Source: Asticcacaulis excentricus
GTDB taxonomy: Bacteria > Pseudomonadota > Alphaproteobacteria > Caulobacterales > Caulobacteraceae
Assembly: GCF_003966695.1 (NCBI RefSeq)
Contig: NZ_AP018827.1
Span: 1,778,501 to 1,842,500 of the forward strand
Direction of reading: 5' to 3'
Length of the DNA stretch: 64,000 bases
The notes beneath the pieces are model-generated. The model did no database searches and was not told the origin of the DNA. It was given only the letters and a program-made list of their open reading frames with translations. Position 1 is the stretch's first letter, and every line of letters starts with the position of its first letter. Of the stretch, positions 26,170 to 37,488 are shown in pieces. The translations under genes were made by a program, and so were the position numbers.

Positions 26170-26206
26170 CAAAAACCCCGCCGGAGCGATCCGACGGGGT
26201 TTTTTA
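26170..26206. terminator. Bidirectional intrinsic terminator (FIST chemoreceptor / atpC)
   Basis: CCCCGCCGGA-gcga-TCCGACGGGG with one mismatch, an A tract before and a TTTTTT tract after. It can end both the plus-strand chemoreceptor gene and the minus-strand atp operon. Confidence 0.85.
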
Positions 26207-26226
26207 TAGTGGCTTGTCAGAACGGT

Positions 26227-26502
26227 TTAGTGGACCGTTTCGACATATTCCTCGGCGCGTTCAGCTAGGATGGTGATGCCTTCGGCATTGACATCCGCGA
26301 AGCCGCCGATGACCTGAAACATGCGCTTCTGGTCGCCGTTGAGGATAGTCACCGTGCCTTCGGTCAGAGTCGTCATCAGCGGCGCGTGGCCCGCCAGAAC
26401 GCCGAATTCACCTTCGGAACCCGGCGCGATGACCTGATCGACGTCACCGGCAAAGAGTTCCTTTTCCGGGGTCACCAGCGAAACGTGAAGTTTGTCAGCC
26501 AT
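26227..26502 (-). CDS. atpC: F1-ATPase epsilon subunit (short form)
   Basis: 91 residues, against about 130-140 in E. coli and most bacteria. The beta-sandwich is complete (LHVSLVTPEKELFAGDVDQVIAPGSEGEFGVLAGHAPLMT, shown here only in part as the key GEFGVLAGH), but the C-terminal helical hairpin that inhibits ATP hydrolysis is absent. Alphaproteobacteria use the zeta protein for that job, which fits. Last gene of atpHAGDC, separated from atpD by 150 bp holding strong inverted repeats. Confidence 0.92.
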   Translation of the reverse strand: MADKLHVSLVTPEKELFAGDVDQVIAPGSEGEFGVLAGHAPLMTTLTEGTVTILNGDQKRMFQVIGGFADVNAEGITILAERAEEYVETVH

Positions 26503-26606
26503 ATCCGGCGTCCCTTAATCGGTGGGCCGCCTTAGCGGCTCACCCTTTACCTAAATGAGAAAATTTTCGACGGGCCGCCCCTAGAAAATTTTCACCTTGT
26601 TGATCC

Positions 26607-26646
26607 CACTTGAAAGTCGGCGGGCAAAGCCCGTGATTTTCAAGTG
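26607..26646 (-). promoter_or_regulatory. Intercistronic hairpin between atpD and atpC
   Basis: CACTTGAAA...TTTCAAGTG with an inner CGGGC/GCCCG stem, six bases behind the atpD stop codon. A second pair of GAAAATTTTC palindromes follows at 26561-26570 and 26584-26593. Such structures could stabilise the upstream mRNA or limit read-through into atpC. No T tract, so not a classical terminator. Confidence 0.55.
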
Positions 26647-26652
26647 AAGTGC

Positions 26653-28978
<2,326 letters not shown>

Positions 28979-28994
28979 GAAAAGTCCCTATTAT

Positions 28995-29067
28995 TCGGGG
29001 GGAGCCCTTCCGGCCAGACAAGCTGGCCACGGCAGGGCCGCCCCGCTCCCCCGCTCGCGCAGGGGAG
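28995..29067. repeat. GC-rich inverted repeats between atpA and atpG
   Basis: CCGGCCAG-acaa-GCTGGCC (29010-29026) and a further CCCCTG/CAGGGG-type stem up to the AGGAGG at 29066. Similar GC stems are common between genes in this order of bacteria. It lies inside the operon and has no T tract. Confidence 0.4.
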
Positions 29068-29075
29068 GAGGTTTA

Positions 29076-30629
<1,554 letters not shown>

Positions 30630-31184
30630 TTACGCCCGCTTGAGGGCAAATTTAAGGGAGTCGAGTTTGGTTTTAAGCGAAGCGTCGAACAGGCGCGAGC
30701 CGACGCGAACCTTGAGGCCGCCCAGCAGCGACGGATCGACCGTCTGGCTGAGGACAGGATCCTGACCGAGCGCGGTACGCAGCGCGGCCTGAAGACCGGT
30801 CACCTGCTCATCGGTCAGGGCCGTGGCAGAGGTGACGACCGCCGAGACGATACCCTTCTTGGCATCGTACAAGCGGGTGAAGGCGGTGATGAGGCCAAAG
30901 ACCTGATCCAGACGGCCATTCTGCGCCATCAAACCCAGCGCTTTCAGCGTCAGGGCGTTCGGCGTGGCCGTGTTGAGAACAGCGGTCAGGCCCTTCAGCT
31001 TGTCTTCGGACTTGAAGGCATGGGAGGTAACGAGACGGCGCAGATCCTTGCTTTCGATCAGCAGCGCCTTCAGGGTCTTGAGGTCCGCCTGCACCGCATC
31101 GAGTTGACCGGCGGCATCCGCCAGTTCGAATACGGCCTTGGCGTAACGCTCACCGACCTCTGTTTCTCTAAAAATATCGCTCAC
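30630..31184 (-). CDS. atpH: F1-ATPase delta subunit
   Basis: 184 residues; stator subunit linking F1 to Fo subunit b. ERYAKAVFELADAAGQLDAV at the N-terminus and the C-terminal DPSLLGGLKVRVGSRLFDASLKTKLDSL are diagnostic (key parts SLLGGLKVRVG and FDASLKTKL). Start is GTG 31184 with GGAAG upstream; the open frame continuing 61 codons further is non-coding leader. First gene of the operon. As usual in alphaproteobacteria, the Fo genes are elsewhere. Confidence 0.94.
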   Translation of the reverse strand: MSDIFRETEVGERYAKAVFELADAAGQLDAVQADLKTLKALLIESKDLRRLVTSHAFKSEDKLKGLTAVLNTATPNALTLKALGLMAQNGRLDQVFGLITAFTRLYDAKKGIVSAVVTSATALTDEQVTGLQAALRTALGQDPVLSQTVDPSLLGGLKVRVGSRLFDASLKTKLDSLKFALKRA

Positions 31185-31526
31185 GATAACTTCCAGCCAA
31201 AGAAATAAGTGGAATGGGCTTTTCCGGGAGCCGGCGGGGCGCACTAAAAACAACAGGCGCGCAAAAACAACCGGCCTTTCAAGCCGCGCGCCTCTTAGCA
31301 TGGGGTATGACCCACCGCAACCAACCAAAAAGCATTTTTCACTTTTCTGTGACCATGCGCCGTTCACAGGTCGTGTCGCCTTTTTTCAGCCACCAGCCGC
31401 CTGAGCGCAAAAAGATAAGAATGTTATCCTTCGCAATCGATTTCTCAGTTACGCGAAACATTGCCGCCTTACGTCGCAGCGTCTATTAAGCGCAATCGTT
31501 TTTAAGCCTTTTCCGAGAAAGCTCTC
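31185..31526. other. 342-bp divergent promoter region, atp operon / terC
   Basis: Holds the atp leader on the minus strand and the terC promoter on the plus strand. A stem AGGCGCGC (31255-31262) / GCGCGCCT (31286-31293) is followed on the minus strand by GTTGTTTTTAG, 70 bases before the atpH start, and looks like an attenuator or a terminator of something upstream. No convincing -10/-35 pair was assigned and no small gene is supported. Confidence 0.45.
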
Positions 31527-32327
31527 ATGGACCTTATGGCCCTTTTGTCTGACCCCGCCGTCTGGGCGGCCCTTATCACCCTCATCGTGATGGAGGTCGT
31601 GCTCGGCATCGACAACCTCGTCTTTATCTCCATCCTGTCCAACAAACTGCCGGAGCAGGACCGTCAGAAGACCCGCCGCCTGGGTATCGGGCTGGCGCTC
31701 ATCATGCGTCTGGGCCTGCTTCTGACCATCGGCTGGATCATCGGCCTGAAGGCTGAGGTGTTCAATCTGGGGCTGGTCGGGCCCGTGGGTGAACACGGTG
31801 AGCCGATGTTCGAGACGTCTTTCTCGTGGAAGGACATGATCCTGATCGCCGGGGGCCTGTTTCTGGTGTGGAAGGCAACCAAGGAAATCCACCACACGGT
31901 CGATCCCGCCCCGACCCATGACGTGATGGACGCCAAAAACGCCACCATCAACACTGCCGGGGCGGCCATCGTGCAGATCATCCTGCTTGATCTGGTCTTC
32001 TCGGTCGATTCCATCCTGACGGCGGTCGGCATGACCGAGCACGTGCCGGTGATGATGATTGCGGTCGTGTTCGCGGTTCTGGTCATGCTGCTGGCCTCGG
32101 ACCCGCTGGCCCACTTTATCGAAAAGAACCCGACCGTTGTGATGCTGGCGCTCGGCTTCCTGCTGATGATCGGTACGGTGCTGATCGCCGAAGGCTTCGG
32201 CGTCCATGTGCCGAAGGGTTATATCTATGCCGCCATGGCCTTCTCGGCGATGGTCGAAGGCCTCAACATGCTGTCGCGCAATGCGCACAAGAAAAAAGCC
32301 GCGCAATCGCCCAACCCGCAGATCTGA
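31527..32327 (+). CDS. TerC family integral membrane protein
   Basis: 266 residues with about seven membrane helices. The family's acidic membrane motifs are visible: [15 protein letters not shown] (about 20-34) and [16 protein letters not shown] (about 155-170). TerC proteins are linked to metal ion export, in several bacteria manganese, and to tellurite resistance; the ion here is not known. No yybP-ykoY-like riboswitch was recognised upstream. It ends before a clear terminator. Confidence 0.88.
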   Translation: MDLMALLSDPAVWAALITLIVMEVVLGIDNLVFISILSNKLPEQDRQKTRRLGIGLALIMRLGLLLTIGWIIGLKAEVFNLGLVGPVGEHGEPMFETSFSWKDMILIAGGLFLVWKATKEIHHTVDPAPTHDVMDAKNATINTAGAAIVQIILLDLVFSVDSILTAVGMTEHVPVMMIAVVFAVLVMLLASDPLAHFIEKNPTVVMLALGFLLMIGTVLIAEGFGVHVPKGYIYAAMAFSAMVEGLNMLSRNAHKKKAAQSPNPQI

Positions 32328-32352
32328 TTGCCAGAGTAAACGCAGCGAATGG

Positions 32353-32381
32353 CGCCCCCGGCCCGCCGCCGGGGGCGTTTT
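32353..32381 (+). terminator. Intrinsic terminator behind terC
   Basis: CGCCCCCGGC-ccgcc-GCCGGGGGCG, perfect 10-bp stem followed by TTTT. Confidence 0.8.
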
Positions 32382-32445
32382 GCGTCTTCAACACTCGGTT
32401 AAGCCTGTTCCGCTAAGCTAACCGCGTTAGCAGAAGGCTCAACAG

Positions 32446-33291
32446 ATGAATATTGGCACCTCCGGCATCAGCGGTCAGAACACCGCGTCCGCCACATTGA
32501 CCGACCTGAACGACCGGCTGAAACTGGCCAAGGCCCAGAAGGCGCAGGCACAGAAAACCGCGGCCGACACCCTGAATGAGATGCCCAAAAAGACGCGCGA
32601 CGATGCGCGCGCCCGCGCCAAGGCCAAGGTGATGCAACTGGTCGAACGGCTGAAGATCATCAAGGAACTGGGCAAGAGCGATCCGAAAATCATGGCCAAG
32701 ATGCTGGCCAATCTGATGAAGGAACTGAAGGCCGCCGTGAAGGACTATGCCAAGGCCGGCGGTAACGACATGGATATCAGCGGTTTCAGCGCGGCCCAGA
32801 GCGCGGCCAGCCAACCTGTTCCAGACTCAGACGCTGAGACAGAATCGACCGCTGAAACCGAATCGACGGAGCCTGCCGAAGAGGCCGCCGTCAGCGACGA
32901 CACGGACTCCGTGACGGAGGATACAACGGCGGAGGCGACCACCAAAACGGACGCCTCGGACGAAGCGACCGCGCCCTATATCCCGACCCCTGCCGATATA
33001 AAGGGCGCTGCCGAAGCCTATGTGAAGACCGAACGTCAGCGCGCCGAGGGCGAGCTGATGGAGGTCAATGACTTCATGAAGCAGGTGCGCGGTCTGGTGA
33101 AGGTGGTGAAGGACCTTTTTGAAACGGCCAAAATCAAACTGGCCTTTCAGAAGGTGGACAAGGACACGGTCGAAGCCTTCAAATCCTCCGGCAAGGATAT
33201 GGAGGAGATCGACAAGGTGCTTCAGGACCTCAACAAGGGACTGGATGACGAACGCGCCGTCTATGGCCCCCGTGCCGCTATTTATGCGTGA
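32446..33291 (+). CDS. Unknown protein with helical ends and acidic low-complexity centre
   Basis: 281 residues, no signal peptide or membrane segment. The ends are strongly helical, Lys/Ala-rich and probably coiled coil (residues 20-105 and 190-275); residues about 118-170 are a Glu/Asp/Ser/Thr/Ala-rich, presumably disordered linker. The N-terminus MNIGTSGISGQNT is like that of proteins of the flagellar or export type, but I cannot assign a family. The sequence before the ATG has a perfect GCTAAC-cgc-GTTAGC repeat (32417-32431). Its stop codon overlaps the solo B1 repeat module. Confidence 0.7.
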   Translation: MNIGTSGISGQNTASATLTDLNDRLKLAKAQKAQAQKTAADTLNEMPKKTRDDARARAKAKVMQLVERLKIIKELGKSDPKIMAKMLANLMKELKAAVKDYAKAGGNDMDISGFSAAQSAASQPVPDSDAETESTAETESTEPAEEAAVSDDTDSVTEDTTAEATTKTDASDEATAPYIPTPADIKGAAEAYVKTERQRAEGELMEVNDFMKQVRGLVKVVKDLFETAKIKLAFQKVDKDTVEAFKSSGKDMEEIDKVLQDLNKGLDDERAVYGPRAAIYA

Positions 33292-33331
33292 TACCAACGC
33301 CCGAAAATGCTGACGCATCCAGCCGTCGGTG
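33291..33331. repeat. Solo, degenerate B1 module of repeat B
   Basis: ATACCAACGCCCGAAAATGC then TGACGCATCCAGCCGTCGG aligns with the first stem of repeat B at 1343-1380 with about six changes. The stem is weakened. It starts on the stop codon of the upstream gene and ends four bases before the priA stop codon. Confidence 0.55.
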
Positions 33332-33334
33332 TAA

Positions 33335-35530
33335 TTAAAGGAAACTGTACGGCTCGATATCGGTCACTACGCGCACGGCATTGGGGGCTTTCAGGCTTTT
33401 CAGCCAGGCGCTCATAAAGCCCTGAAGGTCGCGGTTGCGGTCGGCCCGGACGAGAAACCGCTTACGCCACATACCGCGCACAAGGCTCAAAGGCGCATCG
33501 GCGGGACCATAGACGTCTATGCCTTCGGTATTGGGGATGGCGAGCGCCAGTTCGCGCGCATAGCGGTTGAGCAGGCCATTGTCCTTGGCAGACAGGATCA
33601 CCGCCCCCAGCCGACCAAAGGGCGGAAATTGCGCGATGTCGCGGCTCATCTGCTCATAGGCATAGAAGGCTTCGCGGTCCTGTGCCTGCAAGGCCTGCAT
33701 CACCGGATGCTCCGGCGTGTAGGTTTGCAGCAGGGCACGACCCGGCTTGGTGGCCCGACCGGCGCGACCGGTGGCCTGCGCCAGAAGCTGAAACGTCCGT
33801 TCCGCCGCGCGCAGATCACCGCCCTTCAGGCCTAAATCGGCATCGACAATGCCCACCAGCGTCAGATTGAGGAAGTTGTGCCCTTTGGCCGCGGCCTGCG
33901 TGGCGATCAGAATGTCGATCTCATGGTTTTCCACCCGCTTAATCAGGGCCGCCGACGAGTCGGCATCCGGCGTGGTGTCCGAGGAGAAGATTTCGGCACG
34001 CGCCTGCGGGAAGCGTTCCTGCACCTCCTCAAGGATACGTTCGACCCCCGGCCCGATGGCGGTCAGGCTGTCGAGCGCGCCGCAATGGGGGCAACGGTCG
34101 GGCTTTTTCATCGAAAAGCCGGTCAGGTGGCAGACCAGCCGCCCCGTCGCCCGGTGTTCGACCAGCCACGAATCGGTCTTGGGCGAGGTCAGGCGCTCCC
34201 CGCACGCCCGGCACAGGACCAGAGGCGCGTAACCACGACGATTGAGGAACAACAGCACCTGTTCGCGCCGTTGCAGGGTGGCCAGTATCTCCCCCACCAA
34301 CGGGTCGGACAGCCAGAAGCCCTTTTCCGGCGGATGGGCCTTCATGTCGATCAGCGCAATATCCGGCAGTTGCGCCGTGCCGTGGCGGTTTTCCAGCCGC
34401 ACCCACTGATAGCGGCCCTTCTGGGCATTGGTCAGGGTTTCCAGAGACGGGGTGGCCGAGGCCAGCACCACCATGAAGCCGTCACGATGGGCGCGCATGA
34501 CGGCCAGATCACGGGCCTGATAGCGCACACCCTCTTCCTGTTTGTAGGAGCCATCGTGTTCTTCGTCGATGACGATGAGTTTGAGATTCGTATAGGGCAG
34601 GAACAGGGCCGACCGCGCCCCGACGATCAGACGCGCCTCCCCCGTGGCCACGCCGTCCCAGATGCGACGGCGCTGCGAGGCCGACACGGCCGAATGCCAC
34701 TGCACCGGCGGCACGCCAAAGCGGCTTTGCAGACGCCCCATCACCGCCGTGGTGAGTGCAATTTCGGGCAGCAGAACCAGCACCTGAGCCGTCGGATCAT
34801 CGCGCAGGGCCCGCGCCACGCTTTCGAGATAGACCTCGGTCTTGCCCGAACCGGTAACACCATCGAGCAGGACCGGCGCAAAGCCCTGACGTTCCCATTC
34901 GTTGCGCAGCAGGTGGTCGGCGGCGGCCTGATCGGCATTGAGGCTGGGCGCCTTATGATCCGGGTCGGGGGCGGCGAAACCTTCGCGGCTCAGTTCGACC
35001 TTTTCGAGCCAGCCCTTCTTTTCAAGCGTCTGCACCACACCCGGCGTCACCCCAGCCGCCTGCGCCAGTTCCGCCGCCGTCAGGGGCAGGACAGCCAGTT
35101 CCAGCACGCGCGCCTGTTTGGCGGTCGGTCTGAGCGCATCGACCTCACGGCGTACATAACCATAACGGGCCTGCGCCTTCGGGGTCTTGAGCGCCTGCAA
35201 ACAGCCTTTGAGAAATGTCCCCGGCGCGGTCAGGGTCCAGGCGGCCGCCCACAGCCAGAAACGCAGGCTCACCTCCGGCACGCGCGGGTCGTCGATGCGC
35301 GCAGCAACGGGTTTCAGCTTGGCGGCTTCGGCGCTGTCGTACAGCTCGATCACCACGCCGCGCACTTTGGCATGGCCCAGCGGCACCCACACGTGATCGC
35401 CCACACTGAGGTCGAAATCGTCCGGAATCAGGTAGTCGAGCGCCGTGTCCATGGGGGCCAGCACCACGACCTTTGCCCGCCGGGTCGCGACGGCAGGGGC
35501 TTCGATCAGGCTGTTGGCGGGACTGTCCAT
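33335..35530 (-). CDS. priA: Primosomal protein N' (replication restart helicase)
   Basis: 731 residues; 3'-5' helicase that reloads the replisome at stalled forks. Walker A GVTGSGKTEVYL near residue 225, DEEH box VIDEEHDGSYKQEEG, the paired zinc-binding cysteines CRACGERL ... CHLTGFS ... RCPHCGALD around 425-470, and helicase motif QATGRAGRA. The N-terminal 3'-DNA-binding domain (VVVLAPMDTALDYLIP) is complete. Converges on the unknown gene at 32446 and diverges from DUF484. Confidence 0.95.
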   Translation of the reverse strand: MDSPANSLIEAPAVATRRAKVVVLAPMDTALDYLIPDDFDLSVGDHVWVPLGHAKVRGVVIELYDSAEAAKLKPVAARIDDPRVPEVSLRFWLWAAAWTLTAPGTFLKGCLQALKTPKAQARYGYVRREVDALRPTAKQARVLELAVLPLTAAELAQAAGVTPGVVQTLEKKGWLEKVELSREGFAAPDPDHKAPSLNADQAAADHLLRNEWERQGFAPVLLDGVTGSGKTEVYLESVARALRDDPTAQVLVLLPEIALTTAVMGRLQSRFGVPPVQWHSAVSASQRRRIWDGVATGEARLIVGARSALFLPYTNLKLIVIDEEHDGSYKQEEGVRYQARDLAVMRAHRDGFMVVLASATPSLETLTNAQKGRYQWVRLENRHGTAQLPDIALIDMKAHPPEKGFWLSDPLVGEILATLQRREQVLLFLNRRGYAPLVLCRACGERLTSPKTDSWLVEHRATGRLVCHLTGFSMKKPDRCPHCGALDSLTAIGPGVERILEEVQERFPQARAEIFSSDTTPDADSSAALIKRVENHEIDILIATQAAAKGHNFLNLTLVGIVDADLGLKGGDLRAAERTFQLLAQATGRAGRATKPGRALLQTYTPEHPVMQALQAQDREAFYAYEQMSRDIAQFPPFGRLGAVILSAKDNGLLNRYARELALAIPNTEGIDVYGPADAPLSLVRGMWRKRFLVRADRNRDLQGFMSAWLKSLKAPNAVRVVTDIEPYSFL

Positions 35531-35639
35531 AAGATTTTAAGCATTAACCATAGAATTGACTCATCCCCACGGCTTTTTTATGCCATCACTTGTGTCAACG
35601 CCAAGTTTAACCGGCCGTTTACCACACCCGATAGCCCAC

Positions 35640-36335
35640 ATGTCCTCAGATTTCCGCGACCCGACGACGACCGAGCGCCTCGCCGCCCTGATGGATTACC
35701 AGACCCTGCGCGGTCTCCTGCCGGACTTTGTGCAGGAACTGAAGCAGGATCGCGAACTGCTGGACAAGCTGGGGCTTCAGCCCAAAACGCGCAACCTGAT
35801 CGACTTCGGCCCGGCCGCTCTCTCGCGGCTGGAGGCCAAGGCCATACGCGATTTTGACATGCGCCGCCAGATCGAGGCGACGGCCCGCGCCAATTTCGAC
35901 GCTCAGGGGCAGGCGCACGCCATGGCCCTGTCGCTGATGGAGGCGCGCAACCATTCCGATCTGGCCCGCCGCCTCAACGAAGAGGTGCGCAACCGCTTCG
36001 GCCTCGTCTGTGCCACCATCGCGCTGGAAGACACGGCCCCCATTCCGCTGGGCTGGATGACGCTCGATTACGGCGGCGTGGACTATATTATCGGTGAAAC
36101 CGGTCTGTCGCTGCTGGGGCCGGATGGGGTGTGTCGCGCCCTGTTCGGAGATGAGGTTCGCCGCATCAAATCCGCCGCTGTCATCCGCACCGCCATGTGG
36201 CGCGAAGGCCGGCCCGGTGCGGTCGCTTTCGGCTCTGCCGACTGGGAAGGTTTCAGCCCGGACATGGGGGCCGAACTGGTCGCCTTTATCGCCCGCGTCG
36301 TTGAGCGCGTCGCCGAACGCTGGCCCGTATTGTAA
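35640..36335 (+). CDS. DUF484 family protein
   Basis: 231 residues with a helical N-terminus and a GAF-like C-terminal domain (NRFGLVCATIALED to the end). Genes of this family often precede xerC, as here. Function unknown. Start ATG 35640 chosen over the in-frame ATG at 35580 because the extra 20 residues are not family-like. A CAAAGAAAA/TTTTCTTTG inverted repeat follows the stop. Confidence 0.83.
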   Translation: MSSDFRDPTTTERLAALMDYQTLRGLLPDFVQELKQDRELLDKLGLQPKTRNLIDFGPAALSRLEAKAIRDFDMRRQIEATARANFDAQGQAHAMALSLMEARNHSDLARRLNEEVRNRFGLVCATIALEDTAPIPLGWMTLDYGGVDYIIGETGLSLLGPDGVCRALFGDEVRRIKSAAVIRTAMWREGRPGAVAFGSADWEGFSPDMGAELVAFIARVVERVAERWPVL

Positions 36336-36423
36336 CTCAAAGAAAAGTCTGGCGCTAACGCACCATACGTTTTCTTTGGTTCAACATCGAGGCGAAGTAC
36401 AAGGTAAATAATTGGTGACGATT

Positions 36424-36441
36424 GCCTTCTAAAGTGAAGGC
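36424..36441 (+). promoter_or_regulatory. Hairpin covering the xerC ribosome-binding site
   Basis: GCCTTC-taaagt-GAAGGC ends directly at the xerC ATG, so the Shine-Dalgarno GAAGG is fully paired with GCCTTC. The six-base stem could hold translation low until opened by ribosomes arriving from DUF484 or by another factor. Confidence 0.4.
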
Positions 36442-37356
36442 ATGACCATCGACGATGCCCGTTTGCAATGGCTCCAGTATCTCAAGGCGCAAAAGCGCGT
36501 GTCGCCGCGCACGCTGGAAGCCTATGGCCACGCCTTTGCCCTCTATATAGGCCATCTGCGCAAGGCGTTAGGCGCTGACATCGACCTGACCGACCTGGCG
36601 CATCTGACCTCTGCTGATATTCGTGGCTGGATGGCCTATCTGCGTGGCAAGGATGAGCCCTTATCGGCGCGGTCTCTGGCGCAGCACCTGTCGGCCATCA
36701 AGTCATTTCACAGCTATCTTGATCTGCATCTGGGCTATGCCAATGCGCAGGTGGCGCTCACTCAGGGGCCGCGCCTGAAGACCAGCCTGCCACGCCCGCT
36801 GAATGAGGATCAGGCGCAGGGTCTTTTGACCGAGATCGAACTGGATGCCGACAAAGCCGAATGGGAGGCGGCACGCGACCGGGCCGTACTGCTGCTGCTC
36901 TATGGCTGCGGTCTGCGCATTTCCGAAGCCCTGTCGCTGACGGTCAAGGACACGCCGCTGGGTGAGACGCTGCGCATTGTGGGTAAGGGCAACAAGACGC
37001 GGCTGGTGCCCGTGCTTGAGGCCGTGCGCGAGGCCGTGGACGCCTATAAGCGCCTCCAGCCCTTTACGCTGACAGCAGAGGACGCGCTGTTTCGCGCACC
37101 GCGCGGCGGGCCGCTCAGCCCGCGCCATGTGCAACTGAGCGTGCAGCATCTGCGCTCACGGCTGGGCCTGTCGGATCGCGCCACGCCGCACGCCCTCAGA
37201 CATTCGTTTGCGACGCACCTCTTGGGCTCAGGGGCGGACCTGCGCTCGATTCAGGAACTGCTGGGCCATGCGTCCTTGTCCACGACACAGAAATACACGC
37301 AGGTCGATGCCGAACGCCTGCTCAGCGCCTATGCGGCGGCGCATCCGAAGGGCTGA
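36442..37356 (+). CDS. xerC: Tyrosine recombinase XerC
   Basis: 304 residues; with XerD it resolves chromosome dimers at dif. All catalytic residues are present: R159 (GLRISEA), K182 (GKGNKTR), H250-x-x-R253 (HALRHSFATH), H276 (LGHAS) and Y285 (QKYTQV). The N-terminal SAM-like DNA-binding domain starts WLQYLKAQKRVSPRTLEAYG. DUF484 context supports XerC rather than XerD. Ends before a strong bidirectional terminator. Confidence 0.93.
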   Translation: MTIDDARLQWLQYLKAQKRVSPRTLEAYGHAFALYIGHLRKALGADIDLTDLAHLTSADIRGWMAYLRGKDEPLSARSLAQHLSAIKSFHSYLDLHLGYANAQVALTQGPRLKTSLPRPLNEDQAQGLLTEIELDADKAEWEAARDRAVLLLLYGCGLRISEALSLTVKDTPLGETLRIVGKGNKTRLVPVLEAVREAVDAYKRLQPFTLTAEDALFRAPRGGPLSPRHVQLSVQHLRSRLGLSDRATPHALRHSFATHLLGSGADLRSIQELLGHASLSTTQKYTQVDAERLLSAYAAAHPKG

Positions 37357-37400
37357 AACCTGTTGTGGGGGTTTGGCGTCCGTGGCCTCACAAACCTTTA

Positions 37401-37447
37401 TTCAAACAAAAACCCCTTCGGCGAAACCGAAGGGGTTTTTGTTTGAA
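37401..37447. terminator. Bidirectional terminator between xerC and lpd
   Basis: Perfect 21-bp inverted repeat (left arm 37401-37421, right arm 37427-37447) with loop CGAAA. The core is AACCCCTTCGG / CCGAAGGGGTT, with A and T tracts on the two sides so it works in both directions. Confidence 0.9.
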
Positions 37448-37488
37448 TGAGAAGACTTGGGGCCGCAGGCCCCAAACCCCAAAACAGT

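Noticed and set aside
33878-35857. 659-codon open frame antisense to priA
   Set aside because: Arg/Gln/His-rich shadow; priA on the other strand has all helicase and zinc motifs.
36442-37356. Phage or integron integrase
   Set aside because: Length, catalytic pattern and DUF484 context identify the housekeeping XerC.
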